Below, in pieces: positions 41,401 through 52,256 of a stretch of DNA of 64,000 nt (position 1 is the first letter of the stretch; the number at the start of each line of letters is the position of its first letter). Source of the DNA: Molanna angustata. Taxonomy: Eukaryota; Arthropoda; Insecta; Trichoptera; Molannidae. The position numbers and the translations under genes are program-made. Under the pieces are notes generated by a model, which was given only the letters and a program-made list of their open reading frames with translations, was not told the origin of the DNA and made no database searches. The stretch spans positions 1,185,501 to 1,249,500 of the forward strand of contig OY754965.1 in assembly GCA_963576475.1 (NCBI GenBank), written 5' to 3'.

Positions 41401-43137
41401 GACAAAGAATTGGGATATAGCAAGGGAGAAGAAGTTGTCATAAATGTTTCTAATATTATTGTTATAATCATGTTTTAAAGTAAATATATTCAGTCTTGTA
41501 ACAGTGATAACACTACATCCTACATTAAATTTTTTTCTATCTGTAAATTCTAATACATATATCTACTGTACGTTTTAGACAAAAGTAAAATACATAAAGA
41601 AAAGCAGTCAAATGCTAAAGGACAAATATAAGAGTGACATTCCTGACACAGTGGAGGGACTCTGTGCCTTGGCGGGAGTTGGACCAAAGATGGCTCACAT
41701 TTGTATGAATGTAGCATGGAACCAAGTTACAGGAATAGGTACATATTTAATCTATACTTGTTTGATATTTAATCAATTAGTTATATATTTATGGTTATAT
41801 TTTTTGATTTAAAAACCATTGAAAAACCAGAGACTGACAAACTTATATTGAATAATTCAAGAAAACTGAATGAACTGAGGACATATATGAAAATAACATA
41901 CTGTATGATGTTCTTATGAAAAATCTATTGAAGACATGAAACTGGAGTTCCTCAGGGAAACATTCTTGGTCCACTCTTATACTTTCTGTACATCAATAAC
42001 GCTATGCAAATTTATAAGATCTATATAATATTTGCATATGACTTGATAATTTTTGCATGTTTTGAGATAAAAAAAGACACTCAAACTCCTTCTTCTTCAT
42101 CGTGTATTAGGTCATTTGACCTGTTTAGAAAGGTGGACTATCCCGGAAGAAGGAGGTCCAACTGTCCTTCCATTTCTTTGCAGGTCTTCCGGGTAGTCTT
42201 CTGTTGGGTATTCCTGTCTTAACAATTCTACTGTTGTCCGTGCATTAAACATGATCTCTCCGAAGGCGTTTTCTGCTACGTTTCCATCTTGTTATGTCCC
42301 GAACACTGCATATAGACCTGACCGTCTCATTTCAAATGCGTTCCCTAAGGGTTAAATTGAAAATATATTCAATTTTTTTTTATTTATTCATCTTTTAATA
42401 AAAAAATAATAATAACATTTTCCCGACAAACTGCAAAGCATTCTTTTGGCAGGGCAGATTCTCTCTTTTGCATAATAACAGAAACTAAAAGAATAAATAC
42501 CAAAAAAAAATAATAAACTTTATGTGTATGTAACCCGCATAACCAAATCACCATCACCCAACAACAATAATTAAGAGTCTAACGAACGCTTGACTTCAAA
42601 TACACATATTTCATAGTATTTTTTATAGTTACTATTTTCGTTTCGTCATACTTTAAAATATTCCTTATTCGAATCGGCAATGCGTTAATAATATGCGGTA
42701 CAAGATGTTTCCTGGTACGATATCTATACACGTTATTTGACCTAGGCACCTGCAGGCCACGCTCCATCACCAGCTTTGTCTCATATTTGTGACTTATTTC
42801 TGTTTTAAATGATTCATTTCGATATTCCTCTAAAATGATATAAATAAAATTAAACAATAAAAATAACCAAAAATCAAACTATGTTTTAGGTGTAGACACA
42901 CATGTTCATCGCATATCAAATAGAATGAAATGGCTGCCAAAACCGACAAAAACACCAGAAGGGACGAGAGAAGCCCTCCAGTCTTGGCTGCCACATCATC
43001 TCTGGTCAGAAGTCAACCATTTGTTGGTTGGATTCGGTCAAACAATCTGCCAACCCGTCAGACCCAAGTGTGAATCCTGCCTCAACCGAGATATTTGTCC
43101 GTTTGGAAAAATGGAAATAAAAGCGAAAAAATCCTAA
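38461..43137 (+). CDS. Nthl1: NTHL1, endonuclease III-like DNA glycosylase/AP lyase
   Basis: Five exons: 38461-39060, 39819-39977, 40657-40827, 41579-41738, 42890-43137 (TAA 43135-43137). GT-AG introns and phases join to 445 aa. The enzyme excises oxidised pyrimidines and cuts the abasic strand. The conserved fold starts near residue 215 ([26 protein letters not shown]). It continues with [26 protein letters not shown], and the helix-hairpin-helix [17 protein letters not shown] with catalytic Lys347. Asp366 follows in [10 protein letters not shown] 4Fe-4S cluster has C417-x6-C424-x2-C427-x5-C433. The first 200 residues are a Lys/Glu-rich extension longer than in vertebrates. Residues 1-33 resemble a mitochondrial targeting peptide, and an in-frame ATG at 38560 ([11 protein letters not shown]) would give a nuclear form. 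Confidence 0.95.
39315..39565 (-). mobile_element. LINE ORF2 C-terminal fragment (NTHL1 intron 1)
   Basis: With frame breaks, the minus strand reads ...[16 protein letters not shown] then [23 protein letters not shown] residues, the usual LINE C-terminal pattern (GRPxRWxDDI...DRExW). Old and degraded. Confidence 0.6.
40085..40330. repeat. possible small DNA element (NTHL1 intron 2)
   Basis: ACTGCTTGTAGCAGCC and AACTGCTTCAAGCTGTCGC near the left, and CTACTTCAAGCAGTTGGGCC near the right, form partial inverted repeats around a variable centre. The start CAGAGATGCACGGACT recalls hAT termini but no matching end or target duplication is clear. Confidence 0.3.
40366..40530 (-). mobile_element. SINE-D, diverged and 3'-truncated (NTHL1 intron 2)
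   Basis: The complement of SINE-D: CACATACCCAATAACAAATT, GACTTGTGATATTGATCATC, CCCAGACTGAAATCACA, then a degraded head with GTGTTACCGAGTCACGAAAA. More divergent than the other copies. Confidence 0.7.
41030..41440 (+). mobile_element. LINE ORF2 C-terminal fragment (NTHL1 intron 3)
   Basis: A 107-codon open frame (41097-41420) encodes [40 protein letters not shown] and [14 protein letters not shown]. This is the conserved C-terminal block of RTE/CR1-type LINE proteins (RWYGHV...GRPKxxW). 5'-truncated, sense to NTHL1, in an intron. Confidence 0.75.
41935..42075 (+). mobile_element. LINE reverse transcriptase palm fragment (NTHL1 intron 4)
   Basis: The plus strand reads [20 protein letters not shown] and then [13 protein letters not shown], that is the PQG motif and a degenerate active site where FADD has become FAYD. 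Only about 45 codons survive. Confidence 0.7.
42085..42245 (-). mobile_element. LINE 3'-end fragment (fourth copy of the 11462-11825 unit)
   Basis: CTTCTTCATCGTGTATTAGG, AAGGTGGACTATCCCGG, GTCCAACTGTCCTTCCATTT and CAGGTCTTCCGGG match the tandem fragments at 11462-11825, and it extends further than they do (to about 42300). Confidence 0.65.
42370..42860 (-). mobile_element. LINE C-terminus and 3' UTR (NTHL1 intron 4)
   Basis: The minus-strand frame 42579-42857 encodes [20 protein letters not shown] then [19 protein letters not shown], the C-terminal end of a jockey-like ORF2. The 3' UTR with an A-rich tail extends left to about 42370. It ends 30 bp before NTHL1 exon 5. Confidence 0.7.
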
Positions 43138-43616
43138 CTTTGTTTTCGACGCATTGTCTTTCAAAAAATTAAGTTACCATTATTGTTTAAGTTTAAAGAG
43201 GAATGTACTGGACTTTTTTTCTACAAATATATTCCTCATTTTTCTCCTCAAGTACAATACATTTTCACCTCAATATATTTTTTTTTATTTTAGTGTTTAA
43301 GCAGATATCATGGTATCAGTTTTCACTGGCACTGTCATATTTATAAACAAAATTCAGTGTTTTGTAAGATGTTATTTTAAAAAAGCTAAACATATAGATT
43401 ATTTTCTAAATAAAATCTAATGAAAGAAGAAGGATATGAAATTCAATAGCTTGAGCTGCAAACTTCTTATTTCTTTTATGTGTTTATTAACTTTTTTTAA
43501 CTTCTTATTTTAAAAGACATTCTATAGTTTAATCGTACACAGGTCTTTATATTTCTTGTTTATTTTATAACAGTTTTTCTAGAGATGATTATTTTTTTTC
43601 AGACTTAACTCTAAAA
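43138..43616. other. NTHL1 3' flank
   Basis: 3' UTR and downstream DNA. AATAAA at 43409-43414 is the likely polyadenylation signal, 272 bp past the stop. No gene. Confidence 0.55.
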
Positions 43617-43832
43617 AGTTGGTTGAAGGGTATCTGACTGCTGATCCAAAAGTCCCGGGTTTCTATTCCCGGTGGAGACACATTTTTAAATTGTTGTTAG
43701 TCTGGATCTGAGAGACGATTAATATCAAAGTCTCCAGAATGTGGCAACTTGTTATTGGGTGCGTGTTAAAGTAATATTTGACATAGTACCTGTTAGTTGC
43801 CCGAGAAGCAATATTAAATAAATAAATATATG
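43617..43832 (+). mobile_element. SINE-D (forward member of an inverted pair)
   Basis: GGTATCTGACTGCTGATCC, CCCGGTGGAGACAC, AGTCTGGATCTG, GTCTCCAGAATGTGGCAACT, GTGCGTGTTAAAGTAATATT and GTTAGTTGCCCGAGAAGC, with an AAATAAATAAATA tail. The 5' head is slightly shortened. Confidence 0.85.
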
Positions 43833-43892
43833 CTATGTTTAAGCAAGCCTATTTTCTCGCTGAGTCTACTCTCAAACATCAAGTCCATATTC

Positions 43893-44128
43893 TTATAAAA
43901 TAAAATAAAATAATGCTTCTCGGGCAACTAACAGGTACTATGTCAAATATTAATTTAACACGCACCCAATAACAAGTTGCCACATTACAGAGACTTACGA
44001 TATTAATCGTCTCACAGATCCAGACTGAAAACACAATTAAAAATTGTGTCTCCACCGGGAATCAAACCCGGGACCTTTGGCTCAGCAGTCAAATATCTAA
44101 CCATTTGAATCACGAAGGCCAACTTTCG
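43893..44128 (-). mobile_element. SINE-D (reverse member of an inverted pair)
   Basis: Full-length complement, from GCTTCTCGGGCAACTAACAG to CACGAAGGCCAAC, with a TTTTATTTTATT-complement tail at 43893-43911. The two copies face tail to tail with 60 bp between, so a transcript could fold into a hairpin of about 200 bp. Confidence 0.85.
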
Positions 44129-44476
44129 AAATTCTTATTTTGCCATGTGATGTAGATAAATAACTTACTAGGGATTTTCTAAAAAATATTTTGTAATATC
44201 TTGTGTTCACTCATTATTTAGTGGTCATAAATGAACATTTTGTTGTAGTACCTGTTAATTGCCTGAATAGAATATACAAAGAATCAAATAACATCAATTA
44301 AAACATACTAAGTTAATCTGAAATGTGTAATTATCTGGATAATCGCATTATTTTTTAAAGAAAGTATTGTTTCATCATGTTATTGCATTAGCATTATTTT
44401 TATTATTCATTAAAAGTTATGATGAATAACCTGTTTTTTTTTTATCCTGAAATACTTGTATAACTAATTATTAAAA
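44129..44476. other. AT-rich intergenic DNA
   Basis: I see no gene or recognisable repeat in this stretch. Confidence 0.4.
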
Positions 44477-44764
44477 GTATGACACAGTTTTAATCCACGT
44501 TATAATGAGTTTTGAGCCTAAGTGCTTTCAATGGTTACACCATCATCCTCAGAGGCGACTGATGGCCAGTACATAGTTTTTTGAGCACTTTTTGTACCGC
44601 CTGTCCCACTAATTGCACGCCCCCTAAGAAACCCCCCCCCCTACCTCAAACTATATACTGGCCATCACATTGGATTACATTTAGTTTGAACTGAGGGAGA
44701 TGGTGTAACCATCGAAAGCGCTCAGGCTCAAAACCCATTACAACGTGGATTAAAACTGTCATAC
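44477..44764. mobile_element. 288 bp MITE with long inverted repeats
   Basis: GTATGACACAGTTTTAATCC at the left pairs with the complement of GGATTAAAACTGTCATAC at the right. Pairing continues through GTTTTGAGCCTAAGTGCTTTC versus GAAAGCGCTCAGGCTCAAAAC, and GATGGCCAGTA versus TACTGGCCATC further in. Arms are about 120 bp with a C-rich centre (GAAACCCCCCCCCC). Non-coding. Confidence 0.85.
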
Positions 44765-45116
44765 CTGTAATAATTTAATTATGAACTTCCACTTTGTAAT
44801 CGAAACAACATTAAACTTAAATAACTAAATATGTTTATTTCTCATATACCTAGTTCATGCAATACTATTATTTTATTCTAGTGGCGAGTAATTTAACAGC
44901 TAAATATGTCTTAGTAGTCGAATAGTTTATTGAGTGATTTAATCAAATCAATCAATTTTGTTCTACTTTCTCTTTTGAGTAGTACCCTCCATCATGCATC
45001 ACTGTTTACTTGTTCCTAAAATAAACAGGTCTGAATCCGTCGTTTTAGTCAAATTCATTAGCATGCAAAAATGATGTTTCACTGGAGCAAAGAAACATGA
45101 GTGCCTGTGGAATATT

Positions 45117-45240
45117 AAATCCCCGCGTTTGACGAAGAAAATATGCAAAGCTGACAGGAACGGAATAAGAGGTCGGGGGCACCCAAGAAAAGGATGGGAC
45201 GACCATGTAAACGTTATTTTGAAAGAATAAAAACAAACAA
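45117..45240 (+). mobile_element. family C LINE ORF2 fragment
   Basis: Encodes RLTKKICKADRNGIRGRGHP then RKGWDDHVNVILKE and a stop. It matches the coding parts of the copies at 21110-21440 and 54645-54885. Confidence 0.7.
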
Positions 45241-45519
45241 ATGAAACAATCTGCATACATGGATTTTTTACTTTATTGTGTTGCAGCTTGTTCTTACAAA
45301 ATACCACTCACTTGTGTACTGTACTCGACCACAGTGTAAACGATTTTTTAGACAGCAGTGAGTATTTGTCACTAAATTAGAGTATATTTTAGTCACTGAA
45401 TTATAGTATATTTTAGTCACTAAATTATAGTATAGTAGTCTGACCAAGGCTTTAAAGTATTTGTCATTTAACTGTTTGCTTTAAAAAATATGTAACTACT
45501 TAAGAGCATTTTTATGGCC

Positions 45520-45720
45520 TGTATTTGGACACCTGTCCTGAAGGAAGAAGCAGAGGGAGACCTAGGATGAGATGGCTGGATGACATCGAGGGTGATATAA
45601 GAGTGATTGGACAGACAAATTGGAGGAGACTTGCTGTCGACAGGGCGGGATGGAGGCAGTTTCTTAAGGAGGCCAAGGCCCACATCAGGCTGTAGCGCCA
45701 TTGCTGATGATGATGTATTT
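45520..45720 (+). mobile_element. LINE ORF2 C-terminal fragment
   Basis: Encodes RSRGRPRMRWLDDIEGDIRV, GQTNWRRLAVDRAGWRQFL, KEAKAHIRL, then a stop and the ATTGCTGATGATGATG tail. Typical LINE C-terminus, 5'-truncated. Confidence 0.8.
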
Positions 45721-45934
45721 CTTTAAGACGTGAAAATTCTACATTCAAACTTAAAATAATATTATCTTTTGAAAATATCAGCAAGAAAGATTAATGATGT
45801 AAAAATATTAAAGCTTTTAATAAGAATGTATACATTTTTAATTTTTGGATATTTTGATTAGAAATAAAATAAAAGTTTCGAGAGTCTCTGTGACAATTTA
45901 TTTGCAATATTATTATTAAAATTAGATTTATTTA

Positions 45935-47655
45935 TCATCTATCCGATTGGTTTCTATTAGATCCTCTGTGTTTGATTTTGGCCTTTTTATCTGCCATCTT
46001 TTGTCTTTGATGTTTCATCCTCTTGGATTTTTTCTTATTCTTTATCTGATCCATTTTATGCTTCACTTGGAATGCTTTACTTTTCTGCACATTCTTTGTC
46101 GCTTTCTTTTTTATAACTTTTTTAATGTCCTTAGTTGATTTGAATGTTTTAGTCAATTTTTCGTCTTCACTTTTTTGCTTTGCGGGTTTATTCTTTGTTC
46201 TATCTTTCAACTCCATCCCCGGTAATTCATCCTCTGATATTTGTTCCTCTTCTGATGATTCCTCTTCATCGTCTTCCTTTGGATTATTTTGACCGATCCA
46301 ATTGGACTTCTCGGCGATTTCTTTTGTGGATAGTTCTAAAACCTTTACAGTGACATCTTCCGATTCATATTCCTTACTTAACAGCTCTTCTAATTCTGGA
46401 ATCGGTCGCCTTGAAATTACCAACTTTTTATAGTAGTCTTTAGACTGAAAGAAATAAAAAAAGTGTGAGAAAAATTCATAAATATAAAATAAATCTAATA
46501 CCTTAGATTATATATGATACAGCCCGGCCGTATACGTACACCTATCGATACGCACACCTACATAATACGTAGACCAACCGATCTACCGCCTCACAAACAC
46601 ATGTAAAAAAAACTTGGCAAAAATTTTAATTCGAAATTTGTACTACACGCGGCTTCTGTACCTTATAATTCTATGTCTAATACAGTAACTTTTCGTAAGG
46701 CCATTTGAACTTAATTTCATATTCTGTAACCTACCTTGCTCCTAAAACTAAAATCTACAAACACGCATACTACACATGTGTACTGCTCACTGTAGCCTAA
46801 CCTAACATTTCAATTGATTTGCACTAATATTCTTTGGTTTTTATTTTCAACAAAACGCAATATGTGTATCCATTTGAATTTTATCTATACACAACTGATG
46901 TTTTCAACTTAACTAAAATATCCCGGTAATGCTGTGAAAATAACTAGTACGCTTCCAATTACGTGTGAACTAAAATTAGGAACGTTTTGAAAATTTATTT
47001 GAATAAATGTGGTTATAGAATAGGGAATTGAATTAATTTGTGACTTACTTGGAGTAAGAACGTTTCTATTCCAGCGTTATAGAATATCAACTTGGACTAA
47101 GCGAAATAAGAACGCACCTATTTTGGCCAGAACATTCTTGAAAAATTATTTAATCGGACATAGTTAAGTAAAATGGGATGAAAATGTAATATTAAATTCT
47201 TTCTGCAACAATATTAATAGGTATATTTAGGATTAACAGCAAAACGAGTTTCAAACGTTAAGTGTAAAAATATTATTAATGAGTTCAAAGTTGTGAAGAC
47301 AAGGAGTTTATCTCAAAGAAATGAAATATTATTTATTTGTAAATTTGTTATGCAACTTTTGAAACAAACAATACTTACTTCTTGTTTAATTCTCTTTTTT
47401 TCTTCTTTTAACTTTGCCATTAATTCTTCTTGCGCTTTTTTCTTTCTTTGTAGTTTTCGTTTGTGGAAACCACCGAGGAAATCTCTGAAATTGTAAAATA
47501 ATTATATAAAGCAATGCTATTATGAATCCATATTTAATTAATATATACATGGATGTTTATATTAACCTCCTTTTTGCTTCATCGAATACCAAATTTATTT
47601 TATTTTTACGTTTTTTTATTCTTTTCGGCATATCTATAGCCTTTTTTGCACCCAT
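45935..47655 (-). CDS. Nol12: NOL12/Nop25-family nucleolar RNA-binding protein
   Basis: Three exons on the minus strand: 47655-47567, 47484-47379, 46444-45935. Phases match and give 234 aa. The N-terminus MGAKKAIDMPKRIKKRKNKI is basic. INLVFDEAKRRDFLGGFHKR followed by KLQRKKKAQEELMAKLKEEK (residues 20-60) is the diagnostic Nop25/NOL12 motif, with a predicted coiled coil. The middle has an acidic stretch (EDDEEESSEEEQISEDELPG) and the C-terminal 100 residues are Lys/Arg-rich with a KHRGSNRNQSDR end. The family acts in rRNA processing and nucleolar integrity (Drosophila viriato). The ATG at 47655 is the first in frame. AATAAA motifs follow the stop closely on the minus strand (about 45927). Intron 2 holds dispersed repeat E. 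Confidence 0.92.
46522..46672 (-). repeat. dispersed repeat E, copy 2 (NOL12 intron 2)
   Basis: The reverse complement of 14560-14695: CGTACACCTATCGATACGCA, CCAACCGATCTACCGCCTC and ACTACACGCGGCTTCTGTAC. Class unknown. Confidence 0.7.
46673..47378. other. rest of NOL12 intron 2
   Basis: AT-rich intronic DNA. I see no gene or further repeat. Confidence 0.4.
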
Positions 47656-48024
47656 TTTGACAGAAAATGAATGGAACTTATGAAAGCATGGAATATGGAA
47701 ATATCATTCTTTGGCATTTATAAAATCAACATGCCTTGTTGTATTGAGGTATGTTCCACAAACGTCTTCATTTTTTAAACGTATTTCGGTAAAATTTGAC
47801 AAAAAAAACTTATTGTAATGATAATAATTCGAAATACTATGTAATTACTAAAATTTGATTGAAATGAATAAAAGTTACACCAACAAGTTAATCATTTGAT
47901 TCTTGTGCCGGCATTCTAGGTTCGATTCCTATATACATACATATAATATTATTATCATACCATGTTTCTTGCGGTGTACTTCTAAAGAAAAACTTATTTC
48001 CAAAATTATTTTTCTCGTTATTTC
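47656..48024. other. NOL12 5' flank
   Basis: Upstream DNA of NOL12. A short B-box-like GGTTCGATTCC at about 47931 may be a SINE remnant. No TATA box or gene is convincing. Confidence 0.4.
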
Positions 48025-48274
48025 ATAGTAATCACAATAATAATGGTGCAGATACTTTACAAAATACCATTTTATGAGTATAAATTTACTCCTCCAAGGT
48101 ATAAATTAACACTGCTGGTTTCGGGAGACCACTCCTTCCATCGACAAGTGTATTACAACTAGTTATAATACACCTGTCGATGGGAGGAGTGCTCTCCCGA
48201 AACTATTTGTGTTAATTTATACTCATCAAGTGGTATTCAGTAAAGATTTTACACCATTATTATTGTAATTATGG
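48025..48274. mobile_element. 250 bp palindromic MITE
   Basis: The left arm CATAGTAATCACAATAATAATGG, then ATACCATTTTATGAGTATAA pairs with the complement of the right arm ATTATACTCATCAAGTGGTAT (approximate) and CCATTATTATTGTAATTATG. The inner part CTCCTTCCATCGACAAGTGT pairs with CACCTGTCGATGGGAGGAG. Non-coding. Confidence 0.8.
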
Positions 48275-48404
48275 ACTACTACAAAGTCAAATCCTTCAAC
48301 CTTAGTAATCATTTTAAAATAACTTCATGTATATCAATGGAATTTTTAATTTATTTTGATATTGATCAATCAATTAGAAATGCAATTATTTTTGTATCAT
48401 TCAT

Positions 48405-48645
48405 TCATTCATACCATCACGGCATATCCCACAATGTGGGGTAACCAGCGAAAGGTGTGCGGGTGTGCATTGCCTTATAAAAGGAAGCACAACACATATG
48501 TGTATACCCACACACCAGTCTCGTCTCACCTAAAAAGACACTACATTCAGAATGGGTGGTGAACCTCATTGCTGAACTATGTCAGATGTTATTGTTGCCT
48601 GTTGTATTTTCGATTACCCGGCTCTTACGGGACACTCGAAAACAG
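48405..48645 (-). mobile_element. family B LINE 3' end, longest copy
   Basis: Runs from ATTCATACCATCACGGCATA to TACGGGACACTCGAAAAC. On the minus strand it ends GCCGTGATGGTATGAATGAATG. Portions recur at 7138-7265 and 31215-32010. Confidence 0.7.
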
Positions 48646-50459
48646 TAATAGAAAAGAGTGGAAGCACTATTCTAAGCCGGTGCCTCACAGCTATCAATGA
48701 TATCAATGATAGTACATTGTATCAATGATAGTACATACATACCCAATATATTATGTAGAGAGAGATAAATTAAGTTATTTTTCATTCTATGTCAATACCT
48801 GTTTCACACCCAGTTTTTGATTTTTTTTTTTCAATTCTAATCCTATGTTCAATCTTTCTTCCACCATCTACCAATGATTTATTAGAATAATAGTTATTTA
48901 CGTCTCCAAGTGTTTAGTCTCATATAAAATTATTTTATTTAATGCAAGGTTTCGTTGAAAATACATGCTTCCATCAAAGTATTTTATGAGTATTTTTTTC
49001 ATATAAAAAAATCTCGGGAATATGGGAGAAATTAAAGAAAATTGGTTGTATAATTCAAATAAATCATAGTTTGAAATAACATAAGATAAAAGACGCAAAG
49101 CAAATTCGCATTGAATTGCAATAAAACCACGTTAATATGAATATATGAATGTGCATTATTTTCCAGAAAGGATAACAAAATAAAATTAATCTATATTTAC
49201 ACAAGCACGTAAATTTTCTAATTTTAACTTGAACGATTCAACGTTTGTGATTGGTGCAAAGCTCAAACCGTCACAGAGTTCTCCAATAGGAGCGAAATGC
49301 TCCCATAAATTCGGACTCATCAGCAGTATGGCTGTCAGTATAAATTTGCACCTTGGATGATGTGTTCCTCTTCTATTGCAGCTTTGTTTTTTGGTTTGTT
49401 TTTGTGTAGGGGTGGTAGGAAAATTGTGCTATATTATATATCAAAATCATGGATATGTGCGATCGACGTAGGTTAATTTATTTCTTCAAATAGATCGAGG
49501 TTTGTTTGATTTTTTATTTAGAAATTGTATTTAACAGCGTTCACGTGAGCTGTCATTTAATACAGCTGGGCAAGAAGTTTGCGCCAAATAATGTCTGAAA
49601 TAGACCACATTATATTTATATTATGCTATATTTATAATTAATATTTTCCCTGTAGTTCGTATTTCGACGAAATGTGTTGGAATGTTGGAAAATATGTCGA
49701 TGATGCTGTCAAACCATATGTTATTGCGTATGACATACTTCTCTATACTGCTCTATACGTATTAATGCTTGGCGACTTTAATCCGAGTTACATTCTCTTG
49801 CAGGGCATACATAGGTATTATTTTATCACGTCACAGATCGCATTGCTTAGTATCCTACCAATTAATCAATAACGTGACATCACATTACATTAACTATTAT
49901 ATTCTTTCTCTGGTTTATGATAATGTTTCTCTTCCTTATTATGTCATTTTTGTGCAAAAAAATTTCTTATCATTTCACAGATAAAATAAACATGATTCGG
50001 TATTGAAGTAATGAATAAAATCTGTAGGGTGGGGCTTGAAGGTGATCCTGAAACTTTTATCATGTGCATCCATTAATTATACATTTGATAATTTATGTAT
50101 CTACAACAATAAGCAATCACTCATTTCAATGTGGTGTTATAGTTATACATCTCCCATTTTTTTATAAATTTTTATAGTAATTATTTATTACATTAAGATA
50201 ATTAAATAGATGTTTCATGTTATAAATATCCATGAGAGTATTTTAGCACTTGGATACATTCAAACTTAGTCATTACATATGTACTTACAGATAATATTTG
50301 TAAAGTATCTTCTATAAATGATAATATAATATACACTTTTTCATTCTTTGAAAATGTTTTAAAAAGCATTTCACTAGGGTTTGTGTGTCGGAAGTTTCAA
50401 CCCGGGACTTTTGCTTGTCTCGATATCGAGATATAACTGTATATTTATAATAGGTAATA
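48646..50459. other. AT-rich intergenic DNA
   Basis: Contains a short direct repeat (ATCAATGATAGTACAT at about 48702 and 48722). Frames at 49672-49872 and 48898-49098 are hydrophobic and have no domain or splice support. No gene can be called. Confidence 0.4.
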
Positions 50460-50760
50460 ATAATAATAAGTAATTTATATAGCGCCATTCAATGATTTAA
50501 AATCATTCCAACCGGCGCTGGTAGCTCAATTCTGTAATGCTCTGCGAAACAAAGTTGTTTTTAGTTTTTTAGAGAAGGTGTCTTTGCTTTGAGCACCACG
50601 GACATCAGGAGGTAGTTTATTCCACTTTAATGGACCGCTCACACTAAAGCATTGACCATAGTATGCCCGTTTGTTGGCTCTGTCCATCTCCTTCAAGGAG
50701 TTGGTACTCTGTGATCCAGGCGACCTTAGTATGAGGTGCCTCCCATTAATATTTTGTATG
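50460..50760 (-). mobile_element. LINE ORF2 C-terminal fragment
   Basis: On the minus strand: NINGRHLILRSPGSQSTNSL, ANKRAYYGQCFSVSGPLKWN and LPPDVRGAQSKDTFSKKLKT, the C-terminus of a CR1/jockey-like ORF2, ending RRALQN. A diverged copy is at 55318-55600. Confidence 0.75.
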
Positions 50761-50764
50761 TACA

Positions 50765-50872
50765 TTTGTTTCTCAGGCAACTGACAGGTACATACTATGT
50801 CAAATATTAATTTAACTTGCACCCAATAACAAGTTGCCACGTTCTGGAGTCTTATGATATTTATTGTCACGG
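50765..50872 (-). mobile_element. SINE-D, 5'-truncated
   Basis: CTCAGGCAACTGACAGGTAC, GCACCCAATAACAAGTTGCC, ACGTTCTGGAGTCTTATGAT. Only the body is present; the tRNA-like head is missing. Confidence 0.75.
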
Positions 50873-52228
50873 GGAGTATGCTGCGCGTGCGCAATTCACA
50901 CGTAACGACTGTTATTGAAAGAGAGTTTCAACTCTTTCTATCAACTAGCAAAAGATCAAGTTATTTAGTGAAAAAAGAATTTGTATTTATATTTAAGTAA
51001 ATTTATTCCATTAAATGATGTTCTTATCTGAAAAAAATTGATTATTACATTATTTTTCTGTGAATGGCCCGATAAGATACAAAAGAGAAAGGCAGTCGCG
51101 ATCTTGGATTCACAAATTCAGGCCCACGAGCACAGGCGACCAGAGTACCAGTCAGAATAGGCGAGCCACGTGGGCTTGCGACCATGTATGTAATATATTA
51201 TTTTTTACAAAAAACAAAATGTTTCGTATAATATAGTAATATTATTAGAATTATTTGGTTTTAAAATGTTGCTTATTAATTGGTTTCTCTCACAATGTAA
51301 TTTAGTTTAGTCAACAAAACATAGTATGACCATTTCCAGAAAATTCTTTTTGTATTCCACAGCCTTTATGATTTCAGTATTTTTATTTTAAATTAAATAG
51401 TTATCAAACATTTGATGGTCATCAGTACTGAATAAAAAGTAGGTTGTAGAGAGTTTTCAACATTAAAAAAAGATCTCTGGTTGAAAAATCTGTGCTATGT
51501 ATAATTTCACTTTTCACTTGTGCAGTACTTGTACAATACAAGTGTCATCTTAATAAATTGATAAAATTATTTCAACTGACAGATATATAATTATCATATG
51601 ACTGTTAATGTTATTTATTACATTTCAATTATCTTGGGTTACTTCAGTGCATCTAATTTATAATATTAATATAATTATATTAAAATGAATATAAAAAAAC
51701 ATTTTGTTTATTTAGACATTGTTTTATTAGATGAGTATGCGAGATTCAAAACCCGCCCAATGAGGATTTGTATGTTTCGAGAAAACCGATAAAAACTAAG
51801 ACACTCACAAAAAAAACATCAAAGCATTATTTTAAGACAGAGCTGATTTTGTTCCTTGCTTAGCCAAAGTGAGGAACAAAATATAGTGGTTTATGCAACT
51901 CATTTTTTATAAATTTTGATGGCGCACGTTGCATTTCCATTCTTTTGACTTTTGACATTTTTAGACTCCAGGAAGAGATTCCAACACTTTCTCTTTAAAA
52001 ATGTTTAAAACAAACAACCGATGAATATACTTTTCTCACTCGTGCTACACAAATATGAATGGTGATAGTATTAATAATAACAGGAATGCCGGCTTCTGAT
52101 TTACTACATCCTTTTTCTAATTGTGCGGGTTTTGTTGCTCTTTCGCTATTTAAAATGGTATTTTATTCGTAATCTGGAACGTTGTGAATGTAGATATATT
52201 GTGAAAAGGAAAAAACTTGTTTAGAAAC
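50873..52228. other. AT-rich intergenic DNA, possible 5' flank of a gene
   Basis: No gene or recognised repeat. The last part precedes a possible first exon at 52229 and could include its 5' UTR. Confidence 0.35.
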
Positions 52229-52256
52229 ATGGCACCAAAATCTCAAAAAAGTGTTG
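52229..52256 (+). CDS. possible first coding exon of an unknown gene
   Basis: ATGGCACCAAAATCTCAAAA begins MAPKSQKSV and runs into a plausible donor (GTTG|GTAAAT). The start context AAACATGG is good for insects. It would pair in phase with some downstream exon, possibly 58165-58229. It is very short, so this could be chance. Confidence 0.25.

Noticed and set aside
43640..43680. tRNA-like B box (CCCGGGTTTCTATTCCCGG) as a tRNA gene.
   Set aside because: It is part of SINE-D, found at six places with the same downstream body, and the tRNA fold is incomplete.
49672..49984. Overlapping hydrophobic frames as a small membrane protein gene.
   Set aside because: AT-rich sequence with two overlapping frames of equal merit, and no similarity or splice sites that I can recognise.
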